DNA from: an uncultured Prevotella sp. | GTDB taxonomy: Bacteria > Bacteroidota > Bacteroidia > Bacteroidales > Bacteroidaceae | Reading direction: 5' to 3' | DNA: 18,617 nt | Assembly (NCBI GenBank): GCA_900557035.1 | Contig: USRA01000043.1 | Coordinates: 1 to 18,617 of the forward strand | Part shown: in pieces, positions 6,547-14,513 of the stretch | Layout: the number at the start of each line of letters is the position of its first letter | Numbering within the stretch: position 1 is the first letter of the stretch | Made by a program: the position numbers and the translations under genes | Notes under the pieces: model-generated | What the model was told of the DNA's origin: nothing | The model's input: the letters and a program-made list of their open reading frames with translations, nothing else | Database searches by the model: none

Positions 6547-7092
6547 ATGAATTATCAAGCAATTATTGATAAGTATTATCCTGAGGATACAGAGCTTCGC
6601 CGTATCCTCATCACACATAGTCAATCTGTAGCGCGAAAAGCGCTACAGATTGTTTCGTCTCATCCCGAACTGCATCTGGATGCCCGGTTTGTAGAGGAAG
6701 CAGCCATGCTTCACGACATCGGAATCTTCCAGACCGATGCTCCTGGCATTCACTGTTTCGGTTCGCAGCCTTACATCTGTCATGGCCGACTGGGTGCCGA
6801 ACTGCTGCGCAAGGAAGGATATGAGCGACATGCTCGTGTATGCGAGCGCCACACGGGTGCCGGCATCACGAAAGAGCAGATCGAGAAGCAGCAGCTGCCA
6901 CTGCCTCACCAGGATTTTCTGCCGGAAACCATGGAGGAGAAGGTAATCTGCTATGCTGATAAATTCTTCAGCAAGACTCATCTCGACAAAGAAAAGAGTA
7001 TCGAAAAGGCAGAGAAAAGTCTCGCTAAGTTTGGCGAGGAAGGAGTAAAGCGCTTCCAGGAATGGGAGCGAATGTTTGAAAATAAAATATAA
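6547..7092 (+). CDS. HD-domain phosphohydrolase
   Basis: A 181-residue single-domain HD protein of the metal-dependent phosphohydrolase superfamily. Candidate metal ligands are H24 (ITHS), H56-D57 (AMLHDIGIF), H79 (ICHGRLGAELL), H102 (ERHTGAG) and D138 (CYADKFFSK), the standard H...HD...D layout. The IHCFGSQPYICHG and HTGAGIT segments resemble small stand-alone bacterial HD proteins often annotated only as HD-domain or phosphohydrolase. The start lies 11 bases after the carboxyltransferase stop, so the two are probably co-transcribed, but no functional link is evident. A perfect 13-bp hairpin lies within codons 26-36. The substrate is unknown. Confidence 0.85.
   Translation: MNYQAIIDKYYPEDTELRRILITHSQSVARKALQIVSSHPELHLDARFVEEAAMLHDIGIFQTDAPGIHCFGSQPYICHGRLGAELLRKEGYERHARVCERHTGAGITKEQIEKQQLPLPHQDFLPETMEEKVICYADKFFSKTHLDKEKSIEKAEKSLAKFGEEGVKRFQEWERMFENKI
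6622..6652 (+). other. Perfect 13-bp hairpin inside the HD-domain gene
   Basis: CAATCTGTAGCGC (6622-6634) and GCGCTACAGATTG (6640-6652) are exact reverse complements with a five-base GAAAA loop. The stem sits 75 bases after the start codon. No U-tract follows, so it does not look like a simple terminator. Confidence 0.8.
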
Positions 7093-7140
7093 TTTTCTGA
7101 AGTTTTATTGGGTCTAAGAATAGGGATATATCAGATGTAC

Positions 7141-7160
7141 CCATACGCCCTGAATCAACG
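7141..7160 (+). repeat. Second copy of a 20-base intergenic repeat
   Basis: CCATACGCCCTGAATCAACG matches the reverse complement of 4505-4524 at 19 of 20 positions. It lies in the 91-base gap before the LptD-like gene, 24 bases upstream of its ATG. The flanks do not match. No Bacteroidetes-type -7 box was found in this gap, so the LptD-like gene may be read through from upstream. Confidence 0.6.
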
Positions 7161-7183
7161 TAAAACTCGAATATTTATTCTGA

Positions 7184-10042
7184 ATGAGAAAACAATCAAC
7201 TATAGCTGTTCTGATGTTTGCATCCATCGCCGCCATGATGGTTGCAAATCCGGGTATGCCTGCTGGAAAACACAAGAAGACGCAGGCTGATACCACTGCA
7301 GTGGCTGTGGGCGACTCCGTGACTGCCGATTCCCTCGGCAAGAAAATCTCTATGGAGATGGATGCCCCTGATGATACCACGAAGATGGATTCCCTACAGA
7401 AGGCTATATGGAAACATAATAAGGTGGTGGATGACAGTATCCGACTCGACAGTATCAACAGAAAGAAGTCGGGAGGCATCGACGCACCTGTACAGTATCA
7501 GGCCGATGACTCGCTGGTATATGATGCCCACCACAAGGTGGCGCATCTCTATGGAAACTCGAACGTGAAGTACGAGAACATGGATCTTACCTCCGACCGC
7601 ATCTCGATGGATCTGGACAAGAGCAATGTGAGAGCCAGCGGTACCAAGGACTCGATGGCTGATGGAGGCATCAAGGGAAAACCGATCTTCAAGATGGGAA
7701 GTGATACCTATGATACCGATACCATCAAGTTCAACTTCAAGAGCAAGAAGGCACTTATTAATAATGTATATACCGAGCAGCAGGATGGATTCCTCACCGG
7801 TATGAAGTCGAAGCGAGATTCTTCGGGTGTCATCTATCTGCAGCATGGCAGATATACCACCTGCGATGATCCGCATCCAGACTTCTACATCTCGCTCTCC
7901 AGAGCCAAGGTGCGCCCGGGCAAGGATGTCATCTTCGGTCCCGCTTATCTCGTGGTCTGCGATGTGCCGATGCCACTGGGTATCCCATACGGATTCTTCC
8001 CGTTCACCAAGAGCTACAGCAGCGGTTTCATCATGCCTACCTATGGTGATGAGAGCGACCGTGGTTTCTATCTCCGTGACGGTGGATATTATTTCGCCAT
8101 CAGCGACAAGTGGGATCTGAAACTGCTGGGAGAAATCTACACCAAGGGATCGTGGGGACTGTCTGCGGCAAGCAATTACCGCAAGCGATACAAGTATTCT
8201 GGTTCCTTCTACTTCAGTTACCAGGATACGCAGACGGGTGATAAGGGAATGCCTGACTTCACCAAGCAGGAGAGTTTCAAGGTGCAGTGGAGCCACCGCC
8301 AGGATTCCAAGGCAAATCCGTTCAGTTCGTTATCGGCAAGCGTCAACTTCGCCACATCGAGCTATGAGCGCAACAATCTCAACTCGCTCTATAATCCTCA
8401 GACGATGACGCAGAGTACGAGAACCTCTTCCGTAAGCTGGAGCACCACTTTCTCGAGCATCGGAATGTCGCTCAGTTCTACGGCAAACCTTTCGCAGAAT
8501 ATGCGTGACTCATCCATAGCGATGACCTTGCCCGACCTGAACATCAGCATCTCCCGCTTCTATCCTTTCCGCAGAAAGAAGATGGTGGGTGATGAGAAAT
8601 GGTACGAGAAGATTGCCATGAGCTATACCGGACATATCTCCAATAGTATCAATACCAAGGAGGATAAGCTGATGCACAGTTCGCTCATCAAGGACTGGAG
8701 AAATGGATGGCAGCATCAGATTCCGGTGAGTGCATCCTTCACTCTCTTCAAATATCTCAACGTGAATCCTTCGTTCAACTTCACCGACCGTATGTACACC
8801 AACAAGGTGGAGAGATCATGGGATGCCACTGCGCAGAAAGAGGTTTGCGATACCACCTGCGGATTCCACAACGTATATAACTGGAACATGAGCATAGGAC
8901 TCTCTACCAAGCTTTACGGCTTCTGGATTCCTAACCGCAAGCTGTTCGGCAACAGGATAGACAGGATCCGCCACGTGATTACCCCGACGGTAAGCTTCAG
9001 CTATGCACCTGATTTCGGAGCATCCCATTACGGGTACTGGGATACTTATCAGAAGACTGATGCCGACGGCAATGTATCGCTGGTAAGTTATTCGCCATAT
9101 CAGAAAGCCCTCTACGGCGTGCCGGGCAAGGGCAAGAGTGGTAACATTTCCTTCACTCTGGGCAACAACCTGGAGATGAAATGGAGGGATAAGAACGACA
9201 GCTTGAAGAAGGTGAGCCTCATTGATGCGTTTGATGTGAGCATGAGCTACAACACCGCTGCCAAGGTGCGCCCTTGGAGTGATATGAACATCAACCTGCG
9301 ACTGAAATGGTGGAAGAACTATACCTTCAACATGAACGCCGTGTTTGCCACCTATGCTTACGAGATGGACGACAACGGAAACGTATATGTCGGTAACCAC
9401 ACCGAGTGGGGCAAGGGCAGGTTCGGACGATTCCAGGGTATGTCGCAGAACTTCTCGTTCACCCTGAATCCAGAGAAACTGAAGAAACTCTTCGGTGGAG
9501 GCAGTGATGAGGACGACAAGGACAAGAACAAACGCAAGGACGATGACGATGAAGGTATGGATACCGACATAGAGAGCAACGTGGACGACAGTATGGAGAA
9601 GGGAAAGACGGGAGCCAAGAAGAGCGGTGGCGGAAAAGCAAAGACCGACTCTGACGGCTATATGGCATTCAAGATGCCATGGTCGCTCACCTTCGGATAT
9701 GGTGTCACTATGCGTGAGGATACCCGAAGAGAAAAGTTCAATGAGAAATCGATGAGATATCCATACAAGTTCACCCAGAACCTGAATATGAGCGGTAACG
9801 TTCGTATCAGCGACGGATGGAACATCAGCTTCTCTTCCGGTTATGATTTTGATAATCATAAGCTGAGTATGACCACCGCAAGTCTGGCTCGCGACCTGCA
9901 CTGCTTCAACATGAGCTGTTCGGTAGTGCTGGCGCCATATACCAGCTATAACTTCACCTTCCGATGCAATGCAGCCACATTGACGGATGCCTTGAAGTAT
10001 GATAAGCGAAGCGGTTATTCGAATGCTGTACAGTGGTATTAA
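7184..10042 (+). CDS. lptD: LptD/OstA-like LPS assembly outer-membrane protein
   Basis: A 952-residue outer-membrane protein of the Bacteroidetes LptD type, expected to insert lipopolysaccharide into the outer leaflet. Residues 1-27 look like a signal peptide (MRKQ, then a hydrophobic core, then PAGKH). A low-complexity Asp/Ser/Thr region follows to about 100. Residues about 106-200 match the periplasmic OstA/LptA-like domain (SLVYDAHHKVAHLYGNSNVKY). The junction to the barrel carries LptD-like landmarks: YTTCDDPHPDFYISLSRAKV (C227), then LVVCDVPMPLGIPYGFFPF (C259). The rest is an aromatic beta-barrel ending in W-Y, as outer-membrane proteins require. A charged Asp/Lys/Gly linker at about 770-826 interrupts the barrel region. 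The length is typical of the larger Bacteroidetes forms. A clear terminator follows. The family call is strong; the gene symbol is by analogy. Confidence 0.82.
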   Translation: MRKQSTIAVLMFASIAAMMVANPGMPAGKHKKTQADTTAVAVGDSVTADSLGKKISMEMDAPDDTTKMDSLQKAIWKHNKVVDDSIRLDSINRKKSGGIDAPVQYQADDSLVYDAHHKVAHLYGNSNVKYENMDLTSDRISMDLDKSNVRASGTKDSMADGGIKGKPIFKMGSDTYDTDTIKFNFKSKKALINNVYTEQQDGFLTGMKSKRDSSGVIYLQHGRYTTCDDPHPDFYISLSRAKVRPGKDVIFGPAYLVVCDVPMPLGIPYGFFPFTKSYSSGFIMPTYGDESDRGFYLRDGGYYFAISDKWDLKLLGEIYTKGSWGLSAASNYRKRYKYSGSFYFSYQDTQTGDKGMPDFTKQESFKVQWSHRQDSKANPFSSLSASVNFATSSYERNNLNSLYNPQTMTQSTRTSSVSWSTTFSSIGMSLSSTANLSQNMRDSSIAMTLPDLNISISRFYPFRRKKMVGDEKWYEKIAMSYTGHISNSINTKEDKLMHSSLIKDWRNGWQHQIPVSASFTLFKYLNVNPSFNFTDRMYTNKVERSWDATAQKEVCDTTCGFHNVYNWNMSIGLSTKLYGFWIPNRKLFGNRIDRIRHVITPTVSFSYAPDFGASHYGYWDTYQKTDADGNVSLVSYSPYQKALYGVPGKGKSGNISFTLGNNLEMKWRDKNDSLKKVSLIDAFDVSMSYNTAAKVRPWSDMNINLRLKWWKNYTFNMNAVFATYAYEMDDNGNVYVGNHTEWGKGRFGRFQGMSQNFSFTLNPEKLKKLFGGGSDEDDKDKNKRKDDDDEGMDTDIESNVDDSMEKGKTGAKKSGGGKAKTDSDGYMAFKMPWSLTFGYGVTMREDTRREKFNEKSMRYPYKFTQNLNMSGNVRISDGWNISFSSGYDFDNHKLSMTTASLARDLHCFNMSCSVVLAPYTSYNFTFRCNAATLTDALKYDKRSGYSNAVQWY

Positions 10043-10070
10043 GCCACCCGAAACGATATGAAATAACAAG

Positions 10071-10118
10071 ACGAGGATAGCAAGTATTGAGAAAATGCTG
10101 GTTATCCTCGTTTTTTTT
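10071..10118 (+). terminator. Rho-independent terminator after lptD
   Basis: ACGAGGATAGCA (from 10071) pairs with TGCT...TATCCTCGT (ending 10111), with at least 9 bp in the outer stem and more inside, followed directly by eight T residues (10111-10118). It lies 28 bases after the stop codon. Confidence 0.88.
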
Positions 10119-10129
10119 ATGACCCGATA

Positions 10130-10161
10130 TTTGGATATGTCGATTTTTAATCGTATTTTTG
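10130..10161 (+). promoter_or_regulatory. Promoter of the GH95 fucosidase gene
   Basis: TTTG (10130-10133), a 20-base spacer, then TATTTTTG (10154-10161), a full match to the Bacteroidetes consensus. Expected start is near 10167, with an AT-rich leader of about 40 bases and no strong Shine-Dalgarno. Confidence 0.78.
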
Positions 10162-10206
10162 TAGCGATTATCTGAAAATAAGTAATCAGACTAAATATTA
10201 TATATA

Positions 10207-12663
10207 ATGAACAAGAAAACCGTATCTATTTTAACCTTTGCGATGCTGGGGGCACTTTCTGCCACCGCACAGCATAAGACAGCATTGTCTTACTGGTTCG
10301 ACACGCCTGTAACCCTGAAGGGACAGCAAGTTTGGTATGGAGGCCATCCTGAGAAATGGACTCACAAGAAGCCTATCTCGGCTGGTGATACCTCCCGCAA
10401 TCCGGATTCGGATTGGGAGTCAAAGTCATTGCCTATCGGTAATGGAAGCATCGGTGCCAATATCCTGGGATCGGTAGAGGCTGAACGTATCACCCTGAAC
10501 GAGAAGACGCTCTGGCGTGGCGGTCCGAACACCAAGAAGGGGGCTGCTTATTACTGGGATGTAAACAAGAATTCTGCCCATGTGATGCAGGAAATCAGAG
10601 ATGCCTTTGCTGCCAACGACTGGGAGAAGGCTTCGCAGCTTACCCGCAAGAACTTCAACAGTCCGGTGCCATACGAGTCTTATGCCGAGGATCCATTCCG
10701 TTTCGGTAGCTTTACCACGATGGGCGAGGCGTATATCGAGACCGGACTGAGCACCGTGGGTATGTCGAAATATCGCCGTGCCCTGTCGCTCGATTCTGCT
10801 TTGGCCACCGTTTCTTTCGTCAAGGATGAAGTGAGCTATCAGCGTGAATATTTCATCTCTTATCCGGCAAATGTGATGGCTATCCGATATAAGGCTTCCC
10901 GTCCAGGTAAGCAGAATCTCGTATTCTCTTATGCGCCTAACCCTGTTTCTACAGGCAAGATGGTGGCTGACGGCAAGAACGGTCTGCTCTGGGATGCACG
11001 TCTCGATAACAACGATATGCAGTATGTTGTCCGCATCCGTGCCATCAATAAGGGCGGTAGCCTTTCTAACGAAGGTGGAAAGTTGACCGTAAAGGGTGCC
11101 GACGAGGTGGTATTCCTCATTTCTGCAGATACCGATTACAAGGCAAACAATAATCCGGATTACAACGATCCTAAGACCTACGTGGGCGTGGATCCGCTGG
11201 CTACTACCCAGGACTGGATGAGCAAGGCAGAAGGTAAGGGCTATGCGCAGCTGCTGGATGAGCATTACAAGGATTACAGTCGCCTGTTCAATCGCGTGAG
11301 CCTGAATCTGAATGATGCGGCTAATGCCAACGACATGCCTATCGATGAGCGCCTGGCTAACTACCGCAAGGGTGCCAAGGATTTCTATCTGGAGCAGCTC
11401 TACTATCAGTTTGGTCGCTATCTCCTCATCGCCTCTTCACGTCCTGGCAACATGCCAGCCAACCTGCAGGGTGTATGGCATAACAACGTGGATGGTCCTT
11501 GGCGTGTTGACTACCATAACAACATCAATCTCCAGATGAACTACTGGCCAGCATGCACCACCAACCTGAGCGAGTGTGAGCTTCCGCTCTTCGACTTCAT
11601 CCAGACACAGGTGAAGCCGGGTGAGAAGACTGCCAAGTCATATTATGGTACCCGTGGCTGGACCACATCTGTATCCAGCAACATCTTCGGTTTCACCTCT
11701 CCGCTGGCAAGCGAGGATATGTCGTGGAACTTCTCTCCATTTGCCGGTCCATGGTTGGCTACCCATCTCTGGGATTATTACGACTATACCCGCGATAAGA
11801 AGTTCCTGAGCGAGACAGCATACGATATCATCAAGGGAAGTGCTAATTTCGCAACAGATTATCTGTGGCATCGCAAGGATGGCGTCTATACTGCAGCTCC
11901 TTCTACATCTCCTGAGCACGGACCGATAGACGAGGGTGCAACCTTCGCTCATGCCGTGATTCGTGAGATTCTGCTCGATGCGGTAGAGGCCAGCAAGATT
12001 CTGGGCAAGGATGCCAAGGATCGCAAGCTGTGGGAAGATGCCCTGAAGCACATTGCTCCTTATCAGATTGGCCGTTACGGACAGTTGATGGAGTGGTCGA
12101 AGGATATAGATGATCCTAAGGATGAGCATCGCCATGTGAACCATCTCTTTGGTCTGCATCCGGGCCGCACCATTTCGCCTATCACCACTCCTGTGCTGGC
12201 GAAGGCTTCCAAGGTGGTATTGGAGCATCGCGGTGATGGTGCAACCGGTTGGTCTATGGGTTGGAAGTTGAACCAGTGGGCTCGTCTGCACGATGGCAAC
12301 CATGCCTACAAGCTTTATGGCAACCTGCTGAAGAATGGTACGCTGGATAATCTTTGGGATACGCATGCCCCATTCCAGATTGACGGTAACTTTGGCGGAA
12401 CAGCGGGTATCACCGAGATGCTGATGCAGAGTCACATGGGCTTCATCCATCTCCTGCCAGCCCTGCCTGATGCATGGCAGAAGGGTTCCATCAAGGGCCT
12501 CCGTGCCAAGGGCAACTTCACGGTAGATATCTATTGGGACAACGGCCGCCTTACCAAGGCTGTCATCCTCTCCGGCTCTGGCGAACCTTGCCAGGTAAGA
12601 TATGGAGATAAGGTGAAGAAGATGAAGACTCAGAAGGGCAAGTCCTATGAGGTTAGATTTTAA
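10207..12663 (+). CDS. Secreted GH95 alpha-L-fucosidase
   Basis: An 818-residue glycoside hydrolase of family 95, which cleaves alpha-1,2-linked L-fucose (some members L-galactose) by inversion. Residues 1-21 form a signal peptide with the cleavage motif ATA|Q, so the enzyme is probably periplasmic; there is no lipobox. LPIGNGSIGANILGSVEAERITLNEKTLWRGG (75-106) is the N-terminal GH95 signature. By analogy with Bifidobacterium AfcA, the catalytic set would be N439 and N441 in HNNINLQMNYW with the base D726 in HAPFQIDGNFGG, and the acid E570 in STSPEHGP. The length is typical. It has its own promoter and terminator and no SusC/SusD genes beside it; a fucose isomerase gene lies about 4.7 kb downstream. 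Fucose versus galactose preference cannot be settled from the sequence. Confidence 0.92.
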   Translation: MNKKTVSILTFAMLGALSATAQHKTALSYWFDTPVTLKGQQVWYGGHPEKWTHKKPISAGDTSRNPDSDWESKSLPIGNGSIGANILGSVEAERITLNEKTLWRGGPNTKKGAAYYWDVNKNSAHVMQEIRDAFAANDWEKASQLTRKNFNSPVPYESYAEDPFRFGSFTTMGEAYIETGLSTVGMSKYRRALSLDSALATVSFVKDEVSYQREYFISYPANVMAIRYKASRPGKQNLVFSYAPNPVSTGKMVADGKNGLLWDARLDNNDMQYVVRIRAINKGGSLSNEGGKLTVKGADEVVFLISADTDYKANNNPDYNDPKTYVGVDPLATTQDWMSKAEGKGYAQLLDEHYKDYSRLFNRVSLNLNDAANANDMPIDERLANYRKGAKDFYLEQLYYQFGRYLLIASSRPGNMPANLQGVWHNNVDGPWRVDYHNNINLQMNYWPACTTNLSECELPLFDFIQTQVKPGEKTAKSYYGTRGWTTSVSSNIFGFTSPLASEDMSWNFSPFAGPWLATHLWDYYDYTRDKKFLSETAYDIIKGSANFATDYLWHRKDGVYTAAPSTSPEHGPIDEGATFAHAVIREILLDAVEASKILGKDAKDRKLWEDALKHIAPYQIGRYGQLMEWSKDIDDPKDEHRHVNHLFGLHPGRTISPITTPVLAKASKVVLEHRGDGATGWSMGWKLNQWARLHDGNHAYKLYGNLLKNGTLDNLWDTHAPFQIDGNFGGTAGITEMLMQSHMGFIHLLPALPDAWQKGSIKGLRAKGNFTVDIYWDNGRLTKAVILSGSGEPCQVRYGDKVKKMKTQKGKSYEVRF

Positions 12664-12675
12664 TCAATAAAAAAA

Positions 12676-12724
12676 GTGGTTGATAAAACGGGTTTGTTTT
12701 TCCGTTTTATCAACCACATTTTTT
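12676..12724. terminator. Bidirectional terminator between GH95 and helicase genes
   Basis: GTGGTTGATAAAACGG (12676-12691) and its exact reverse complement (12702-12717) form a 16-bp stem with a 10-base loop. The plus strand continues ATTTTTT, and the minus strand continues with seven T residues, so it can serve both convergent units. Confidence 0.92.
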
Positions 12725-12767
12725 ATATGATTGGTCTCTGAGATGCCTTCAACTTTTTGGGGCTTGA

Positions 12768-14504
12768 TTATTCCGTGAGGTGCTTCAGCCTTCTCTTTGC
12801 CTCCGGATGGCTAGGATAGAGGGTGAGCGCCTTCCTGTAATTGGTGATGGCCGCTTCTTTCATGCCCTCCTTCTCACATTCCTTGCCCATGATGACATAC
12901 TCCGTGGCAAGGCGCTTCAGGAATTTCTCCTGCTTCTTCTTCTCCTCATCCTTCTGCTTGATCACCTCCCTCAAGCGCTCGTTCTCGGCTTGCAGCTCAT
13001 TCACCTTGTTCAGTTTCTTGCGGATGAAGCGCTTGGCTAGCGGATGCTCAATGTCGTAACGGCTGTGGATGGCGAGGAAGAAATTATCCAGTGCGGCTTG
13101 CATATCGCCCCTCTCAAACGCCTTTACGGCATCGTGGTATTGACGGTCTGCCTTACTCTGCGTCAATGCCGTATGGATGGTATTCTGGTTGTTATACTGG
13201 CGGGCAAACTGCTTCACCTCGTTGCGCACGAATATCTCGCTGGGACGGATAGGCTCCTGCAGACTGATTCCCTCCAGACTGGTGCATCTCGACAAAGCCA
13301 CGTAAGTCTGACCACCTGCAAAAACTCCTCCCGTGAAATCAATCTTGACCTGATTGAAAGTCAGCCCCTGACTCTTGTGGACGGTAATTGCCCAGGCAAG
13401 TCGGATAGGATATTGCTCGTATCTGCCGATTTCCTCTTCCTCAATCTTCTTTTCCACCTCGTTGAAATGATAGCGCATGTTGCTCCAGGCAGCAGGTTCC
13501 ACCATCACATCCTGTCCATTCTCCGTGCGCACATATATCTTGGCATCATCCTCATCATCGAACCCGATGATGGTGCCCAGGGTACCGTTCACCCATTGGT
13601 GCTCGATATCATTCTTGATAAAGATAATCTGTGCTCCGGTCTTCAGATACAGTTCGATAGGGGTAGGCAGACTGCTTTCCGGAAACTCGCCCTGGATATT
13701 GCCCCGGAAGAGTGTTGGCTCTCCTGGCAGGAGTTTGAGCTGGTTCTCGTTGATGAAATCCACGGTGTCACGGCGGGTGGAGAGGGTGATGGCAAGCTTG
13801 GAATCACTCTCGTCGAGCTGGGCACCCACCCGCTGGTTGAGCAGCTGCAGGTCTTGACTCTGCGCCTGACTGGTTCGGATATGGTCGAGGATGCCGATGA
13901 AGACAGGGTCGCTCTGGCGATAAACTTTCTTGAGTTCGATGCTGACGAGCTGGAACTGCTGGAAGATCTTGGCATCGAAGAAGAAGCTGCTGCGATAGAA
14001 AGGATTCAGTAGTTTGCGGTCATCCTCCTTTACCACCGGTTCCAACTGATAGATGTCGCCCACCAGCAGAAGCTGCTTTCCTCCGAACGGCTCTCTCATA
14101 TTGCGGCAATACACACGCAGCACCTTGTCGATGAAATCGATGATGTCGGCACGCACCATACTGATCTCATCGATGATGATGAGTTCCACTTCACGGATAA
14201 TCTTGATTTTCTCGGAATTATACTTCAATGTATTCCGGATGTTGCGCACGGAATACATACTGTCGTTGGGCAGCAGGGGGTGGAAGGGCAGCTTGAAGAA
14301 ACTGTGCAGGGTACTTCCGCCGGCATTGATGGCTGCGATGCCTGTAGGTGCCAGAACGATGTGCTTCTTCTTGGTATTGGCTGCGATGTACCGCAGAAAA
14401 GTAGATTTACCCGTCCCCGCCTTTCCGGTGAGGAAAAGCGAACGACGGGTAAACTGTATGATTTGGAGTGCATTCTGCAGCTCCGCATTGTCGAGATCAA
14501 TCAT
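12768..14504 (-). CDS. PIF1/RecD-like SF1 helicase with coiled-coil and TPR tail
   Basis: A 578-residue cytoplasmic superfamily 1B DNA helicase. The motifs run in order: Walker A GKAGTGKST (27-35), motif Ia APTGIAAINAGGSTLHSFF, Walker B IIIDEISM, motif III GDIYQLEPVV, motif IV KKVYRQSD, motif V AWAITVHKSQGLTF and motif VI TYVALSRCTSLEGI, the PIF1/RecD2 pattern. After the helicase core, from about residue 445, comes a repeat-like helical region (YHDAVKAFERGDMQAALDNF), a Lys/Glu-rich coiled coil at about 490-525, and a TPR-like end (KEAAITNYRKALTLYPSHPEAKRRL). The start codon lies 9 bases after the PBP1A stop, so the two share a transcript. The fusion suggests a protein-binding tail; the partner and role in repair or replication are unknown. 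Confidence 0.85.
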   Translation of the reverse strand: MIDLDNAELQNALQIIQFTRRSLFLTGKAGTGKSTFLRYIAANTKKKHIVLAPTGIAAINAGGSTLHSFFKLPFHPLLPNDSMYSVRNIRNTLKYNSEKIKIIREVELIIIDEISMVRADIIDFIDKVLRVYCRNMREPFGGKQLLLVGDIYQLEPVVKEDDRKLLNPFYRSSFFFDAKIFQQFQLVSIELKKVYRQSDPVFIGILDHIRTSQAQSQDLQLLNQRVGAQLDESDSKLAITLSTRRDTVDFINENQLKLLPGEPTLFRGNIQGEFPESSLPTPIELYLKTGAQIIFIKNDIEHQWVNGTLGTIIGFDDEDDAKIYVRTENGQDVMVEPAAWSNMRYHFNEVEKKIEEEEIGRYEQYPIRLAWAITVHKSQGLTFNQVKIDFTGGVFAGGQTYVALSRCTSLEGISLQEPIRPSEIFVRNEVKQFARQYNNQNTIHTALTQSKADRQYHDAVKAFERGDMQAALDNFFLAIHSRYDIEHPLAKRFIRKKLNKVNELQAENERLREVIKQKDEEKKKQEKFLKRLATEYVIMGKECEKEGMKEAAITNYRKALTLYPSHPEAKRRLKHLTE

Positions 14505-14513
14505 ATTTTATTT

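Noticed and set aside
8816..10069. Long open frame of 417 codons opposite the LptD-like gene
   Set aside because: It mirrors a real gene with matching codon phase and has no domain signature. The same holds for long frames opposite the helicase (13044-14012), the acidic protein (3098-3838) and the fucose isomerase (17315-18088).
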